A stretch of 64,000 nucleotides of DNA from CAZLMW01 sp964560875 (GCA_964560875.1 CAZLMW010000005.1:1-64000), one strand, 5' to 3'. Numbered from the stretch's first letter, positions 26,018 through 35,073 are shown. Notes: generated by a model from the letters alone, not told the origin. Numbers and translations: made by a program.

Positions 26018-27447
26018 GCCGCGGTAAGGCCCGGGATCGGGCCGCGGAGGTTGACCTTGTCGCCCCGTTGGCCCTGGGTGTGGGTCAGGCCGATGTGGTC
26101 GTTCTTCAGCCCCATCGCTTGGGCGGTGCTGACAAGCAGGTGTTGGTGCGGCAGTCCGGAGGTCTTGCTCCAACCGGTGGCCGAAACCTGCTTGGGGACG
26201 AGCATCTCGATCGGCGTCTCGTGCGGCCGGTGCAGGTAGCGCCCGACTTTGAAGTGCCACGAGCCGCCGATAATCATCGGGCAGTACTCGCGGTATCCGT
26301 GCCAGCCGTTGGCGAGCTCCGAGCCCCAGACGATGAGGGTGTTGTCCATCACGGACTTGCCGTTGCCGTCGGGGATCGACTCGAGCTTCTTGACGAGCCG
26401 CGCCACCTGTTCGCCGTGGCGGGCGATGTAGTCGGTCATCGCGTCGTGTTTGAGCACGCTGTCGAAGATGCCGTGCGCCAGGCCCTTGTGCACGTTGTCG
26501 GTGTAGTGGTCCCAGCCGAAGTCGGACGTGCGCATCTCGCCGAGTGAAAGCGTCGCCACCCGGCTGACATCGCACGCAAACGACGCCGCGATGAGGTCGA
26601 CCATGGCGTCGAAGCGGGAGTCGAATGTGCTGTCGTGTTTGGGTTGACCGGCCGCGTTGGCGCACGTGAGGTTGGCGAGGCCTTCCATGCGCTTGCTGAG
26701 CGCGTCGATCAGCCCGTAGTGGTTGTCGAGGCGTTCGCGGTGGGCCTTCTCCATGCCGGCCGACAGGGCCTTGAACTCGCCGTACGCGAAATCGAGCACG
26801 CGTCGTTGTCTTTTGCCGAGCGGGCTGGGCTTCTGCGACGGCCCGAAGATGCGCTGCCAAGCCCGGACGGGGTCGCTTTCAAGCGGGATCTGTTTGCCGT
26901 TTTCGGCGTAGCAGACGGGGCGGCCGGGTTCGTAGCTCTGCACGCCATCGACGGCGAGTTCGAGCGATGGGAGCTGGTCGGCGCGCGCGATGGCGCTGGC
27001 GACGATTTGGTCGAGCGACGGCGAACGAGCGCGGGCCGGGGAAGTCGAGAAGTCGACCCAGTTGCCGGTCCAGCACTGCACGAAACCGGTGTCGTGCCGG
27101 TTGCCGTCCATGTCGAGCTCAGCCGTCGCGAGGGACATCCCGTCGATGGGCAAAAGCCGCGAGCGGACGTCATAGAGCGGCTTGAGCGGCGCGCTCCATT
27201 GGTCTTTGGCGAGCTTTGTGAGGTCGACTTCCCAGGGCTTCGTGTCGTCTTTGCCGGGCGTTTTGAGGCGCCAACTTTCGCGCGGCCAGCCGTGGCAGTG
27301 GGAGATGATGAGCAGCCGTCGGATCGGTTTGCCCGTGCTGTCGGCGAAAGCCAGCCCGGAGGTTGCCAGTCCAGATGCTGCGAGGCCTGCCCCCGCGCCG
27401 GACAGGCCGAGGAGCTGCAGAAAACGGCGTCGGTCGAGAGTCATCAT
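26014..27447 (-). CDS. DUF1552 protein with a twin-arginine signal
   Basis: 477 residues. Two adjacent ATGs (27447, 27444) follow GGGAGG; the second has the better spacing. The leader DRRRFLQLLGLSGAGAGLAA is a Tat signal, so the protein is exported folded. The body matches DUF1552: RRLLIISHCHGWPRE, LPIDGMSLATAELDMDG, SFACDVSRVATLSLGEMRTS, LIVWGSELANGWH. Related DUF1501/sulfatase-like proteins suggest a hydrolase fold, but no activity is known. Its start overlaps the stop of the DUF1592 gene by 4 bp; the pairing is standard in planctomycetes and Myxococcota. The TAG stop is in the terminal repeat of the element at 25834-26017. Confidence 0.85.
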   Translation of the reverse strand: MMTLDRRRFLQLLGLSGAGAGLAASGLATSGLAFADSTGKPIRRLLIISHCHGWPRESWRLKTPGKDDTKPWEVDLTKLAKDQWSAPLKPLYDVRSRLLPIDGMSLATAELDMDGNRHDTGFVQCWTGNWVDFSTSPARARSPSLDQIVASAIARADQLPSLELAVDGVQSYEPGRPVCYAENGKQIPLESDPVRAWQRIFGPSQKPSPLGKRQRRVLDFAYGEFKALSAGMEKAHRERLDNHYGLIDALSKRMEGLANLTCANAAGQPKHDSTFDSRFDAMVDLIAASFACDVSRVATLSLGEMRTSDFGWDHYTDNVHKGLAHGIFDSVLKHDAMTDYIARHGEQVARLVKKLESIPDGNGKSVMDNTLIVWGSELANGWHGYREYCPMIIGGSWHFKVGRYLHRPHETPIEMLVPKQVSATGWSKTSGLPHQHLLVSTAQAMGLKNDHIGLTHTQGQRGDKVNLRGPIPGLTAA

Positions 27448-29357
27448 TTGCCTCCCGCGCGGCGGAATCGGAACAGGTCGCTCGCGGTGATGGCGACGAG
27501 CAGCTTCTTGATGTCGGAGTCCGCCCGGAAGTCCGCCTGCAGGCGCGTCAACTCGCTGTGGTCTTTGCCGACCTCGACCCCGGTTGCATAGCGCACCCAG
27601 CGCGTGGCGTAGCAGTCGTGGACCGTGCTGCTTGTCGACAGCTTCTTGGCCAGCTCGACCGCGTTCTTGAAGGCGATTTTGCCTTCGCCCGGGATCTCCA
27701 TCTCGTCGGCCGCGTTGACCGTTTCGCCGTTGTCCTTGGCCCGGAAGCGCCCGAATGAGTCGTAGTTTTCAAACGCGAATCCCGGCGGGTTGATCTGGCT
27801 GTGACAGCCGGCGCATCCGGCGGTCTTGGTCGACTCTTCGGTGCGTGCGCGGTTGGTTTTCGGGGCTGTCGAGCTGTCCGATGGCGCGCCCGCTTCGGCG
27901 GTGGGCGGCGGGGTGCCGAGCTCGCGACACATCAGCCGGTCGAGGATGCGAACTCCGCGCAGGATTGGCGACGGATGTACCGGGTGGGCGCCGATCGCGA
28001 GCACCGACCCGAGCGTCAGGATTCCCGCGCGCTCTCCGGCCGGGTACGTGGTCTTGTAGAGGTTGAGGGTGAGCTTCTGGTAGACGGCTGCGACGCCTCC
28101 AAACGCGACCGGGTAGCTGTTGGCCGCGGAGGTGTCGACCTTCTTGGGATCGAGCGTGCAGCTGCCCTTGCCGGGTCCGGCGCCGGGGTATTGGATGCCG
28201 GTGCAGTTGCCGACGCCGTAGATTGGCCCTGTCTTTTCGCTCACCCAGCCGGTGCGGTCGGTCAGCATCCCGGCCAGCGTGCCGGGGCCATCGAAGACGA
28301 CGTGTGCGTAGAAGAGGTCGGCTTCGTTCTTCAGGCTGTGGCGCACGGGATTGAGCACGGAAGGCCACGCTGCATCGCCGGTCGTGTCCAGCGGCGGCGT
28401 TGGCTGCAGGCCGTACATCGTCGCGTATTGGCGGCGCGCGGGCGACATGCCGAGCACGGCATCGGTCCCCAACCATTGGTTATGGAAACGAACGACGCTG
28501 GCCCGGGCGCGCTTGTCCTTGAGCATCCTTTCGGCTTGGGCCTGGACCTGGTCTTGGGTGCGCAGCGCATCGGTTGCCGCCGCCTGGAAGAGCACCGGGT
28601 CGGGCATCGAGTCCCACAGGAAGTAGGACAGGCGCGACGCCATCTCCCAACCCGTGAGCGGCCGGACGCTGTCGATTTCGTCGCCGGTTTCGCCAGTTTC
28701 GGCCCGGTACAGCAACGCCGGGGCCTGCAGCACGCCCGCGATGGTCAACACGATCGCCTCGTTGGCGCTCGAGTCAGCCCAGTTGGCGTCGAAAAAAGCC
28801 GTCAGCCGCGTGCCCTCATCGCCCGAGATGGGCCGCCGATACGCGCGCTGGGCGAACCGGAGCACGCTCTTGCTCGCGCAGTCTTTCTGCTTGTCCTTGG
28901 CGAGTGTGCGCCAGGCCTTGGCGTCGCACGTAAAGAAGATCGGCGAGACCAGCGTGTAGGCCGCGTAAGTCAGCGCCGCTTTCTGCAGCTGCTCGATGCG
29001 ATACGGCGAGGTCGCCTGTCCCTTGGCCATGCCCTCGAAGCCGTCGATGCCAGCCTCTGGAGACAGCGGCCACGGCCAGGGCGGAACATCGGGAGCTTTG
29101 GCGCCGAACGTGCCTTCCCCCGTGCTGCGGGAGGGGACGAGCGCCTCGACATCCGCCGGGAGACTCGGCCAGGACGAGCCGTCGCTGGGCAGCCCCAGGA
29201 GGTCGCGGACGGTGTTGTTGTATTCGCCGGGGGTCAACGCGACCAGGGGCGAGTCGACCTCGACGGCCTTGGCGGCCACCGGCGGATCCTCGCTGCAACC
29301 AACGAGCGCAGATCCGATGACCGCTGCGGCGGTGAACGCAGCGACGAGCGGCTTCAT
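27444..29357 (-). CDS. DUF1592/DUF1588 cytochrome-like lipoprotein
   Basis: 637 residues from ATG 29357 after GGAG. The lipobox (GSALVGC) gives a lipoprotein. Domains read in the usual order: DUF1587-like LTPGEYNNTVRDLLGLP, DUF1595-like FAQRAYRRPISGDEG, DUF1592 (GWEMASRLSYFLWDSMPD, HNQWLGTDAVL), DUF1588 with the haem-type motif CAGCHSQINPPGFAFENYDS, and a C-terminal DUF1585-like segment ending in ASDLFRFRRAGGK. The CXXCH site supports c-type haem. It is the partner of the DUF1552 protein in the same operon; together they probably act in periplasmic redox chemistry, of unknown substrate. Confidence 0.85.
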   Translation of the reverse strand: MKPLVAAFTAAAVIGSALVGCSEDPPVAAKAVEVDSPLVALTPGEYNNTVRDLLGLPSDGSSWPSLPADVEALVPSRSTGEGTFGAKAPDVPPWPWPLSPEAGIDGFEGMAKGQATSPYRIEQLQKAALTYAAYTLVSPIFFTCDAKAWRTLAKDKQKDCASKSVLRFAQRAYRRPISGDEGTRLTAFFDANWADSSANEAIVLTIAGVLQAPALLYRAETGETGDEIDSVRPLTGWEMASRLSYFLWDSMPDPVLFQAAATDALRTQDQVQAQAERMLKDKRARASVVRFHNQWLGTDAVLGMSPARRQYATMYGLQPTPPLDTTGDAAWPSVLNPVRHSLKNEADLFYAHVVFDGPGTLAGMLTDRTGWVSEKTGPIYGVGNCTGIQYPGAGPGKGSCTLDPKKVDTSAANSYPVAFGGVAAVYQKLTLNLYKTTYPAGERAGILTLGSVLAIGAHPVHPSPILRGVRILDRLMCRELGTPPPTAEAGAPSDSSTAPKTNRARTEESTKTAGCAGCHSQINPPGFAFENYDSFGRFRAKDNGETVNAADEMEIPGEGKIAFKNAVELAKKLSTSSTVHDCYATRWVRYATGVEVGKDHSELTRLQADFRADSDIKKLLVAITASDLFRFRRAGGK

Positions 29358-29414
29358 TGTGAGCTCCAGTCGGCCAGGGACAGCAGCCGGCTTGGGACGA
29401 ACCTCTATCCCCGG

Positions 29415-30332
29415 CTATTTACCGTAGCACTTCGGCTTGCACTGTTCGGGTTTTGCGCCCGCCGCAACACATTTCTTGTAACACTCGGCCTGCGCCTGCC
29501 CGTACTTGCTCGACGCGTAGCACTTCGGTTTGCAGTAGTCGGGCTTGTAGCCAGCGGCGAGGCAGCCCTTGTAGCAGAACTGCTCGGAAGTCGGCGCTTT
29601 CTTGGCGTCAGAGCCGGCCTTGGGATCCTTCTTGGGCGGCTGCGACTTGCCGGCATCGGGTTTCTTCTCGGCGAAGCAGTACTTCTTGCAGGCGGCTTCG
29701 CCCTTCTTGGCGGCGACGCACTTCTTGTAACAGCCCCACTGCTCGGCCTTGGGGTCCTTCTTGGAGTCCGACTTCTTGTCGGCGAAGCAGTGCTTCTTGC
29801 AAGCCGCTTCGCCTTTCTTGGCCGCAACACATTTCTTGTAGCAGCCCCAGGCCTCGTGATCTTCGTCGTCCTTCTTGTCGCCCCAGCCGTGGCCTTTGTC
29901 GCCGTGATCTTTGCCCTTGTCGCCCCAGCCCTTATCGCCCCGGTCTTTGTCGCCGCCGTGGTCCTTACCTTTGTCGCCCCAGCCTTTGCTGGACTTGCCG
30001 CCCTTGTCGTCGGCGCCGCCGCATTTTTCTTTGCAGACCTCGGGCTTGTAGCCAGCGTTGACGCACCCGTCGAAGCACATCGCCTCGTTGGACGGCATCT
30101 TCGCCGGGCCCTTGGCGCATTTCTGTTTGCACACCGCAGGCAGGCCGCCCACGTCGACGCACACGTCGTAGCAACTGGCAGCTTCGTTTGCCTCGGACGC
30201 GGCGCTGCTGGCCTCACCGGAGTTATCCTTGCCTTCGCTGAGCTCGGTCGTGGCTTCGCAGCCGAGCGCCAGGAGGGCGACGGCGAACAGGGTCGCAAGT
30301 GCGCGGGAAGAGAGGGCGTGTCTGCTGAACAT
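29415..30332 (-). CDS. Twin-CX3C repeat lipoprotein 2
   Basis: 305 residues with AGGAG before ATG 30332 and a lipobox ALLALGC. It contains six modules of the exact form CX3C-X9-CX3C, such as CYDVCVDVGGLPAVCKQKC and CYKKCVAAKKGEAACKKHC. Modules 2 and 3 are separated by a linker of about 60 residues rich in Gly, Lys, Asp, His and Trp with repeated WGDKGKDHG. The spacing suggests small disulfide-linked helical hairpins; the linker could bind metal. Two modules are nearly identical, showing recent internal duplication. It lies 58 bp upstream of the DUF1592 gene on the same strand, so they may be cotranscribed. No characterised family was recognised. Confidence 0.8.
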   Translation of the reverse strand: MFSRHALSSRALATLFAVALLALGCEATTELSEGKDNSGEASSAASEANEAASCYDVCVDVGGLPAVCKQKCAKGPAKMPSNEAMCFDGCVNAGYKPEVCKEKCGGADDKGGKSSKGWGDKGKDHGGDKDRGDKGWGDKGKDHGDKGHGWGDKKDDEDHEAWGCYKKCVAAKKGEAACKKHCFADKKSDSKKDPKAEQWGCYKKCVAAKKGEAACKKYCFAEKKPDAGKSQPPKKDPKAGSDAKKAPTSEQFCYKGCLAAGYKPDYCKPKCYASSKYGQAQAECYKKCVAAGAKPEQCKPKCYGK

Positions 30333-30473
30333 GGTTGTCTCCTATGGCCGATTTGGCCTGTGGGCTATCCCTCAAGTGACCGCAGCCCGGTTTCGCGGCT
30401 CAACTTTCTTCGGCGACGTGCCGCGCACGTTCTTCGGCGCGTTCAAAACATCATGAGCCGCTTTTGCCGTGCG

Positions 30474-30487
30474 CCTACACTTGTAGG
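30474..30487. promoter_or_regulatory. CCTACA-CT-TGTAGG palindrome before the ECF sigma gene
   Basis: A perfect 6-bp dyad with a 2-bp centre lies 50 bp before the sigma factor start. Its core TACA-N2-TGTA has the form of known BlaI/MecI operators. The window has a BlaI-type gene at 2326, but a link is only inference. Confidence 0.4.
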
Positions 30488-30537
30488 TGTGAGGGCGACT
30501 GTTTTGCCCGCCGGATCGCCCCAGGATCGCCGAGCTC

Positions 30538-31185
30538 ATGGCTGACCACGCCCACGACCTGAAGGACCTCCGACCGCGGCCGGTGACGTCCCGTGCGCGC
30601 TTTCTTGGCGACGATGCGGCGCTTACGCGGGCGCTTCAGAACGGGCATCCGGGCGCGCCGGCTGAGCTTTTCGATCGCTATGGCGGCCACATCCAACGCG
30701 TGCTGGTCAACGTCATCGGCGTCGACCAGGAGATTGCGGATCTGCTGCACGAGACCTTTGCCCAGGCGTTCAAGAGCATCGCCTCGCTCAAACAGGGCGA
30801 CCGGCTCAAGGCGTGGTTGACCCGGATCGCGGTGTTCACAGCGCGGGGTTGTTTGCGACGACGAACGCGCGGCCGATGGCTCCGGTTCTTTGCGCCCGAG
30901 CAGCTCCCCGAGACGCGCTGCAACGATGCAACCCCGGAGATGCGCGAGGCCGTCGCGGCCACGTATGCGGTGCTGGACAAGATGTCGGTCGACCTGCGCG
31001 TGCCGTTCGCGCTGCGCTACATGGAAGGGCTGGACCTCAAAGAGGTCGCTTCGGCGTGCGAGGTCTCGCTGGCGACGATAAAACGCCGGCTGGCGAAGGC
31101 GGACGCGCGCTTTGTGTCGCTTGCGTCGCGCGAACCGGCGCTCGGCGACTGGCTGCGGGAGGGGTCGCGATGGACCGCCCGATGA
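30538..31185 (+). CDS. ECF-type sigma factor
   Basis: 215 residues. Region 2 reads GHIQRVLVNVIGVDQEIADLLHETFAQAFKSI and LKAWLTRIAVFTARGCLRRR; region 4 reads RVPFALRYMEGLDLKEVASACEVSLATIKRRLAKAD, with the helix-turn-helix. There is no region 3, as in ECF factors. The first gene of a four-gene operon, it overlaps the FecR-like gene by 16 bp. The FecR-like membrane protein is probably its regulator. The promoter region upstream holds the palindrome at 30474. Which genes it directs cannot be read, though the operon itself is the usual target. Confidence 0.85.
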   Translation: MADHAHDLKDLRPRPVTSRARFLGDDAALTRALQNGHPGAPAELFDRYGGHIQRVLVNVIGVDQEIADLLHETFAQAFKSIASLKQGDRLKAWLTRIAVFTARGCLRRRTRGRWLRFFAPEQLPETRCNDATPEMREAVAATYAVLDKMSVDLRVPFALRYMEGLDLKEVASACEVSLATIKRRLAKADARFVSLASREPALGDWLREGSRWTAR

Positions 31186-32774
31186 CCGGCAAGGGGCTCG
31201 ACCTGCGTGAGCTTGGCCGACGTGTTGGCGCTGAGAACGCCGCCGTCGTGCGCGAGGAGATCGGAGACGCGTGGCTCGATCACGCGCGCGGCCAGCTCCA
31301 TGCGCGGGTTGAAGCGCCCGGCGCGTTGGCAAACCTCGGTGCCGCCGTCGCCGATGCAAACGTTGCCGCGAGTCACCAAGCGGACCTGGCGCGGGTCCGC
31401 AACGCGCTTCTTTCGCCGCCGAGCCGCCGTCCCGCGCCCATCGGCTGGGGCTTTGCATGGGGCGCCGCTCTCGCTGCCGCAGCCGCCGTCTTGGCGTTCT
31501 TCGTCGTGTCCCATCAGCCCGCCCCGCTCGTCGCGAGCGTCGGCCCCGACAAGCTGGTCGCGGGTGCATGGATCGAGGCCTCCGACGCGGCGAGTCACGT
31601 GGCGTTCAGCGACGGTTCATCGGTGCAAGCGCGCAAGGGCACGTCGATCCGCGTCGTGGAGCTGACCGAGGCCGGATGTGACCTTGACGTGGTCGAAGGC
31701 GCCGTGGCGGTCGAGGTGGTCCCGCGCCCTTCGAACGACTGGCATGTGCGCGCCGGGCCGTACGCTGTGGCGGTGCTCGGGACGAAGTTCGAGGTCGATT
31801 GGGACCGCGAGCAGCGACGGCTCGAGGTCAAGCTGTTCCGCGGCAAGGTGAGCGTCACCGGCCCCGGCCTTGGCGAACGCGTGCTGACACCAGGTCAGCG
31901 GTTGGTCGTCACGCCCCGGGAGATTCGGGTGGAGATCGGGCCGTCCAAGACGGTATGGGCCGAATCAACGCCGACGCCGAGCAAGCCCGTGCTGGCCACC
32001 AAGCAAACGCAAACCGCGCCAGATCCCGGCGGTGCGGCGGTTGCCTCGAACAAACCTCGTGACGTAGTTGCCGCGCAGCCCAACGCCGCTCCGCCACCCG
32101 CCCACCAGCCTGCCGAGTCCGTTGAAATGGCTAAGCGCAAACAGCGGCGCCGCACCAAACGCGCCCGGCGAAGAGCACGAACACGACGCGCGCGAACCCG
32201 TGCCACAGCGGCTGCAGCGGTGACGAATGCGGCCCAAGCCCAACTTCAAGAGGCCGGCAACGACGACGACGGCGTGGATGCGGAAAAGGGGCAGGCCGTT
32301 CATGCGCCGCCGTGGAACGAGCTGAAGACCCACCGCTGGTGTGCGGCTGTTGAGCAAGGTCAGCGCTGGGGGTGGGCGAGATTGGCCGATGAAAAGGCGG
32401 AGCGAATTCTTGCGATGGCCGACGCTGCGCGGCTCTGCGGGCGGCTCGAGCTCGCGCTTCAGACCTACAAGACGCTGCGCCGCCGTTATCCGACCGACCC
32501 GGAAGCCGAACGTGCGCTCTTTGGTATGGGTCGGATCGGCCTGGCGCAAGGACATCACGCCTACGCGGCGAGGCAGTTCGCGACCTACATCGCCCGCCAT
32601 CCGCGCGGCCGTTTCGCCGAACAAGCCCGTGGTCGGCTGTTGGTCTGCTATGCCGAACAGGGCGATCGCGGCGCGACGTGCGGTGCAGCCCGGGCGTACA
32701 TGCGTCATCATCGAACCGGCCCGCGTGCTGCGCAGGCCCGGGAGATCGTGAAACGGTGCAACGCCACGCCCTGA
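31170..32774 (+). CDS. FecR-like transmembrane regulator with C-terminal tetratricopeptide-like region
   Basis: 534 residues. ATG 31170 has GGGAGGGG 5 bp upstream; ATG 31182 is an alternative. The N-terminal 90 residues are cytoplasmic and helical, then one membrane helix (about 92-113), then a FecR domain (about 140-250: ASDAASHVAFSDGSSVQARK, AVAVLGTKFEVDWD, GERVLTPGQRLVV). A Pro/Thr linker and a very basic stretch (KRKQRRRTKRARRRARTRR) lead to TPR-like repeats (about 400-534: RYPTDPEAERALFGMGRI, FATYIARHPRGRFAEQARGR). This is an anti-sigma or sigma-regulator layout common in Myxococcota. The basic linker could bind polyanions at the surface. Confidence 0.8.
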   Translation: MDRPMTGKGLDLRELGRRVGAENAAVVREEIGDAWLDHARGQLHARVEAPGALANLGAAVADANVAASHQADLARVRNALLSPPSRRPAPIGWGFAWGAALAAAAAVLAFFVVSHQPAPLVASVGPDKLVAGAWIEASDAASHVAFSDGSSVQARKGTSIRVVELTEAGCDLDVVEGAVAVEVVPRPSNDWHVRAGPYAVAVLGTKFEVDWDREQRRLEVKLFRGKVSVTGPGLGERVLTPGQRLVVTPREIRVEIGPSKTVWAESTPTPSKPVLATKQTQTAPDPGGAAVASNKPRDVVAAQPNAAPPPAHQPAESVEMAKRKQRRRTKRARRRARTRRARTRATAAAAVTNAAQAQLQEAGNDDDGVDAEKGQAVHAPPWNELKTHRWCAAVEQGQRWGWARLADEKAERILAMADAARLCGRLELALQTYKTLRRRYPTDPEAERALFGMGRIGLAQGHHAYAARQFATYIARHPRGRFAEQARGRLLVCYAEQGDRGATCGAARAYMRHHRTGPRAAQAREIVKRCNATP

Positions 32775-33910
32775 CCGTCTGCCTGGTCCTGGTTGCGTTG
32801 CCAACGATCGTCGTCGCCAAGCCGACGCCGCGACCGGTCGCTTCGGTGCTACTGGTCGCTCCCCAGGCCGTTGCGCAGCGCTTTGAATCCGAGCTCCGCG
32901 CCGTTTCCGCCCCCGTCCAGCGCGGTGCTTTTGCTGTCAATCCCAAGCTCAGCGGCCTGCAGTCCCAGGGGCGACGGCTCGGCTGCACGGCGCTTGTCCT
33001 CGTCGCCGCCGACGCCGAATACGCGGGCGTGTGGCCCGTCGGCGCAACCAGCCGTATGCGGCAGCGGACCATGTTGCGGGGGCCCGGTGAATCCGTCGCG
33101 TCGCTCGCCCTTCGCGTGGCCGAGTACATCGACGCGTGGCGTCCCCTCGCGCTTGCTCCGGCGCCGGCGGGTTCCGGGGCGATGACCATCTTCAACAAAC
33201 GCGCAAGGTCCGCGGATGCCGCCAAAGCAGTGTCGGCCGTGCAACCCGGTCGGGCGACGGCGCCGCCGACAAAGCGCAAGCCCACCGCGGCCAAGCCCAA
33301 GCTCAAGCCGGTGCCCGACGCAAACAAGCCCGTCGTTGCCGCGAAAAGGAGCGCCGTCGATGCTGCGAAACGCGTCCGTGCAGCCGCGTCCACCTTGCGA
33401 ACCCACATCGACCTCGGCGGCGCTTTCGTGCGCGACGCGGCGCTTGGACCAGCCGGTTTCGCGCGGCTCGGCGCGAGTTTGGCACCGTCACACGGTTCGC
33501 CGTGGACGGCTCGCGGATGGGTGGACGCGCCGGTCGTTGAGCACGCGGTCGATGGCGAAGCTGGCAGGGCCGAAATCGCCCCGTGGATGGTCGCCGCTGG
33601 GGCGTTCTATCGACCTGTGCGCGCCGGTAAACTTGGCGTTTTCGTAGGGGCAGGGCTGGCGGCTGGGTGGACGCGGGTGCAAGGCTTTGGCAACGACGAC
33701 ACGCCGGACCATGACCCCGACCTGGTGGCTGTGGGCGGGTGGATCGGCGGGGGCGCGCGCTGGCAAGTGACGAACCGTTGGTCGATCCGCGCCGATGTGA
33801 CCGCGCTTGCCCTCAACCCGGAGCCGGTCGTTGTCATCGGAGAGTCGCGGCATCGCCGAGCTGGGGCGGGCTATCTCCGAGCGGCGCTGGCGGTGGAGTT
33901 CCGGCTATGA
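32756..33910 (+). CDS. Exported protein of the ECF operon with a barrel-like C-terminus
   Basis: 384 residues from GTG 32756, overlapping the FecR-like gene by 19 bp. A signal peptide (LTVCLVLVALPTIVVAK) is followed by a domain of about 110 residues, a Lys/Pro/Ala-rich linker (about 155-205), then alternating strands (THIDLGGAFVRDAAL, VAAGAFYRPVRAGKLGVFVG, LVAVGGWIGGGARWQVTN) ending in ALAVEFRL, as in outer-membrane beta-barrels. No family recognised. Its place between the regulator and a twin-CX3C lipoprotein suggests an envelope function controlled by the sigma factor. Confidence 0.65.
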   Translation: MQRHALTVCLVLVALPTIVVAKPTPRPVASVLLVAPQAVAQRFESELRAVSAPVQRGAFAVNPKLSGLQSQGRRLGCTALVLVAADAEYAGVWPVGATSRMRQRTMLRGPGESVASLALRVAEYIDAWRPLALAPAPAGSGAMTIFNKRARSADAAKAVSAVQPGRATAPPTKRKPTAAKPKLKPVPDANKPVVAAKRSAVDAAKRVRAAASTLRTHIDLGGAFVRDAALGPAGFARLGASLAPSHGSPWTARGWVDAPVVEHAVDGEAGRAEIAPWMVAAGAFYRPVRAGKLGVFVGAGLAAGWTRVQGFGNDDTPDHDPDLVAVGGWIGGGARWQVTNRWSIRADVTALALNPEPVVVIGESRHRRAGAGYLRAALAVEFRL

Positions 33911-34434
33911 ACCGGCTCGTCGCGAAGGTGTTGTTGGTGCCGTTGTTGGTGCCGTCGTTGGTGGTGGCGATCGGTGCGTGCGCCGAGGTCGAGTTGATCG
34001 CTGTCGACGAGCCCCAAGAGGGCGCCGCAGACGCCCTGGTGAGCGGCGGCAACGACGTCGGAGCTGGCCCGGATACCCTGAACCCGGACACCCTGAACCC
34101 GGATACCCTCGATCTCGAGAAGGCCTGCGCCGATGCGTGTCGGACTCACGGCAAAGACCCCGGCTATTGCAAGAAGATTTGCTACGAGTTCCCGGGTGCT
34201 CCCGAGTTCTGCTTCATGGGCTGTCGTTCGTCCGGCTTCCCGCGCGCCAAGTGCTACCCACAGTGCTACCCGGAGACCGTCTGTTTCGAGAAATGCAAGG
34301 CGGCCGGGGGCACCGCCCAGACGTGCAAAAGCAAGTGCGATCCCGATGGGCTCGAGCCGCGCGCTTGCTTCAAGGCCTGCGTTCAAAAGGGCGAGCCCGA
34401 GTCGGTTTGCAAGAAGTTCTGCTACGCCAGGTGA
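33907..34434 (+). CDS. Twin-CX3C repeat lipoprotein 3 (ECF operon)
   Basis: 175 residues; ATG 33907 overlaps the previous stop. The leader ends in lipobox VAIGAC. An acidic linker holds three NPDTL repeats (15-bp units, about 34072-34113). The rest is four modules of exactly CX3C-X9-CX3C: CADACRTHGKDPGYCKKIC, CFMGCRSSGFPRAKCYPQC, CFEKCKAAGGTAQTCKSKC and CFKACVQKGEPESVCKKFC. It is the third member of the family in 10 kb and the only one tied by overlaps to a sigma-factor operon, so it is the best clue to regulation of the family. Confidence 0.8.
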   Translation: MNRLVAKVLLVPLLVPSLVVAIGACAEVELIAVDEPQEGAADALVSGGNDVGAGPDTLNPDTLNPDTLDLEKACADACRTHGKDPGYCKKICYEFPGAPEFCFMGCRSSGFPRAKCYPQCYPETVCFEKCKAAGGTAQTCKSKCDPDGLEPRACFKACVQKGEPESVCKKFCYAR

Positions 34435-34491
34435 GCGGTGTATGTTCAGCCGGCATCGGGCTGATCGTCGCCCGTCCAGCGGGAGCGCCAC

Positions 34492-35073
34492 ATGAAACGG
34501 GTCTGCGTATTCCTCGGCTCCAACCACGGCAACCGACCGGCCTACCGCGTCGCCGCTGAGGAGCTCGCTGCTGCGTTGACCGAGCGCGGCCTCGGGTTGG
34601 TCTACGGCGGCGCCAAAGTTGGCTTGATGGGTGTTCTCGCCGACGCTGTGCTTGCGCGCGGGGGCCACGTGATCGGCGTCATTCCGGGCTTTCTTGGCGG
34701 AACGGAGCGCGCCCATCGCGGTCTGCCCGACCTGCGGGTTGTCGGGTCCATGCACGAGCGAAAAGCGACGATGGCCGACCTCGCCGACGGGTTTATCGCG
34801 CTCCCCGGTGGCGTCGGCACATTCGAGGAGATCTTCGAGGTCTACACGTGGGTCCAGCTTGGTCTTCACGCCAAGCCGTGCGCCCTGCTCAACATCGCTG
34901 GGTATTACGACGGGATGGCCCAGCAGCTTGATCACGCCGTCGCGGAAGGGTTCGTCAAAGAGGTCCACCGCGGGATGTTGCTGATCGACCGCGACCCCGA
35001 GGCGCTGCTCGACCGGATGGCCGCCTACACGCCTGCGCACGTGCCCAAGTGGCTCAACGAAGACGAGACCTGA
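34492..35073 (+). CDS. LOG-family protein (cytokinin riboside 5'-monophosphate phosphoribohydrolase-like)
   Basis: 193 residues with GGGAG before ATG 34492. It has the Rossmann-type start VCVFLGSNHGNRPAY, then GLVYGGAKVGLMG, MHERKATM and the catalytic PGGVGTFEEIFE (from residue 105), the LOG signature. The family releases ribose 5-phosphate from nucleotide 5'-monophosphates and is usual at this length. In bacteria the role is often nucleotide salvage; cytokinin production is not implied. It follows the ECF operon by 57 bp and could be read through from it. Confidence 0.9.
   Translation: MKRVCVFLGSNHGNRPAYRVAAEELAAALTERGLGLVYGGAKVGLMGVLADAVLARGGHVIGVIPGFLGGTERAHRGLPDLRVVGSMHERKATMADLADGFIALPGGVGTFEEIFEVYTWVQLGLHAKPCALLNIAGYYDGMAQQLDHAVAEGFVKEVHRGMLLIDRDPEALLDRMAAYTPAHVPKWLNEDET

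Noticed and set aside
27801..30545. 914-residue open frame on the plus strand
   Set aside because: Antisense of the DUF1592 gene and twin-CX3C lipoprotein 2; no start site, no motifs, and codon bias belongs to the other strand.
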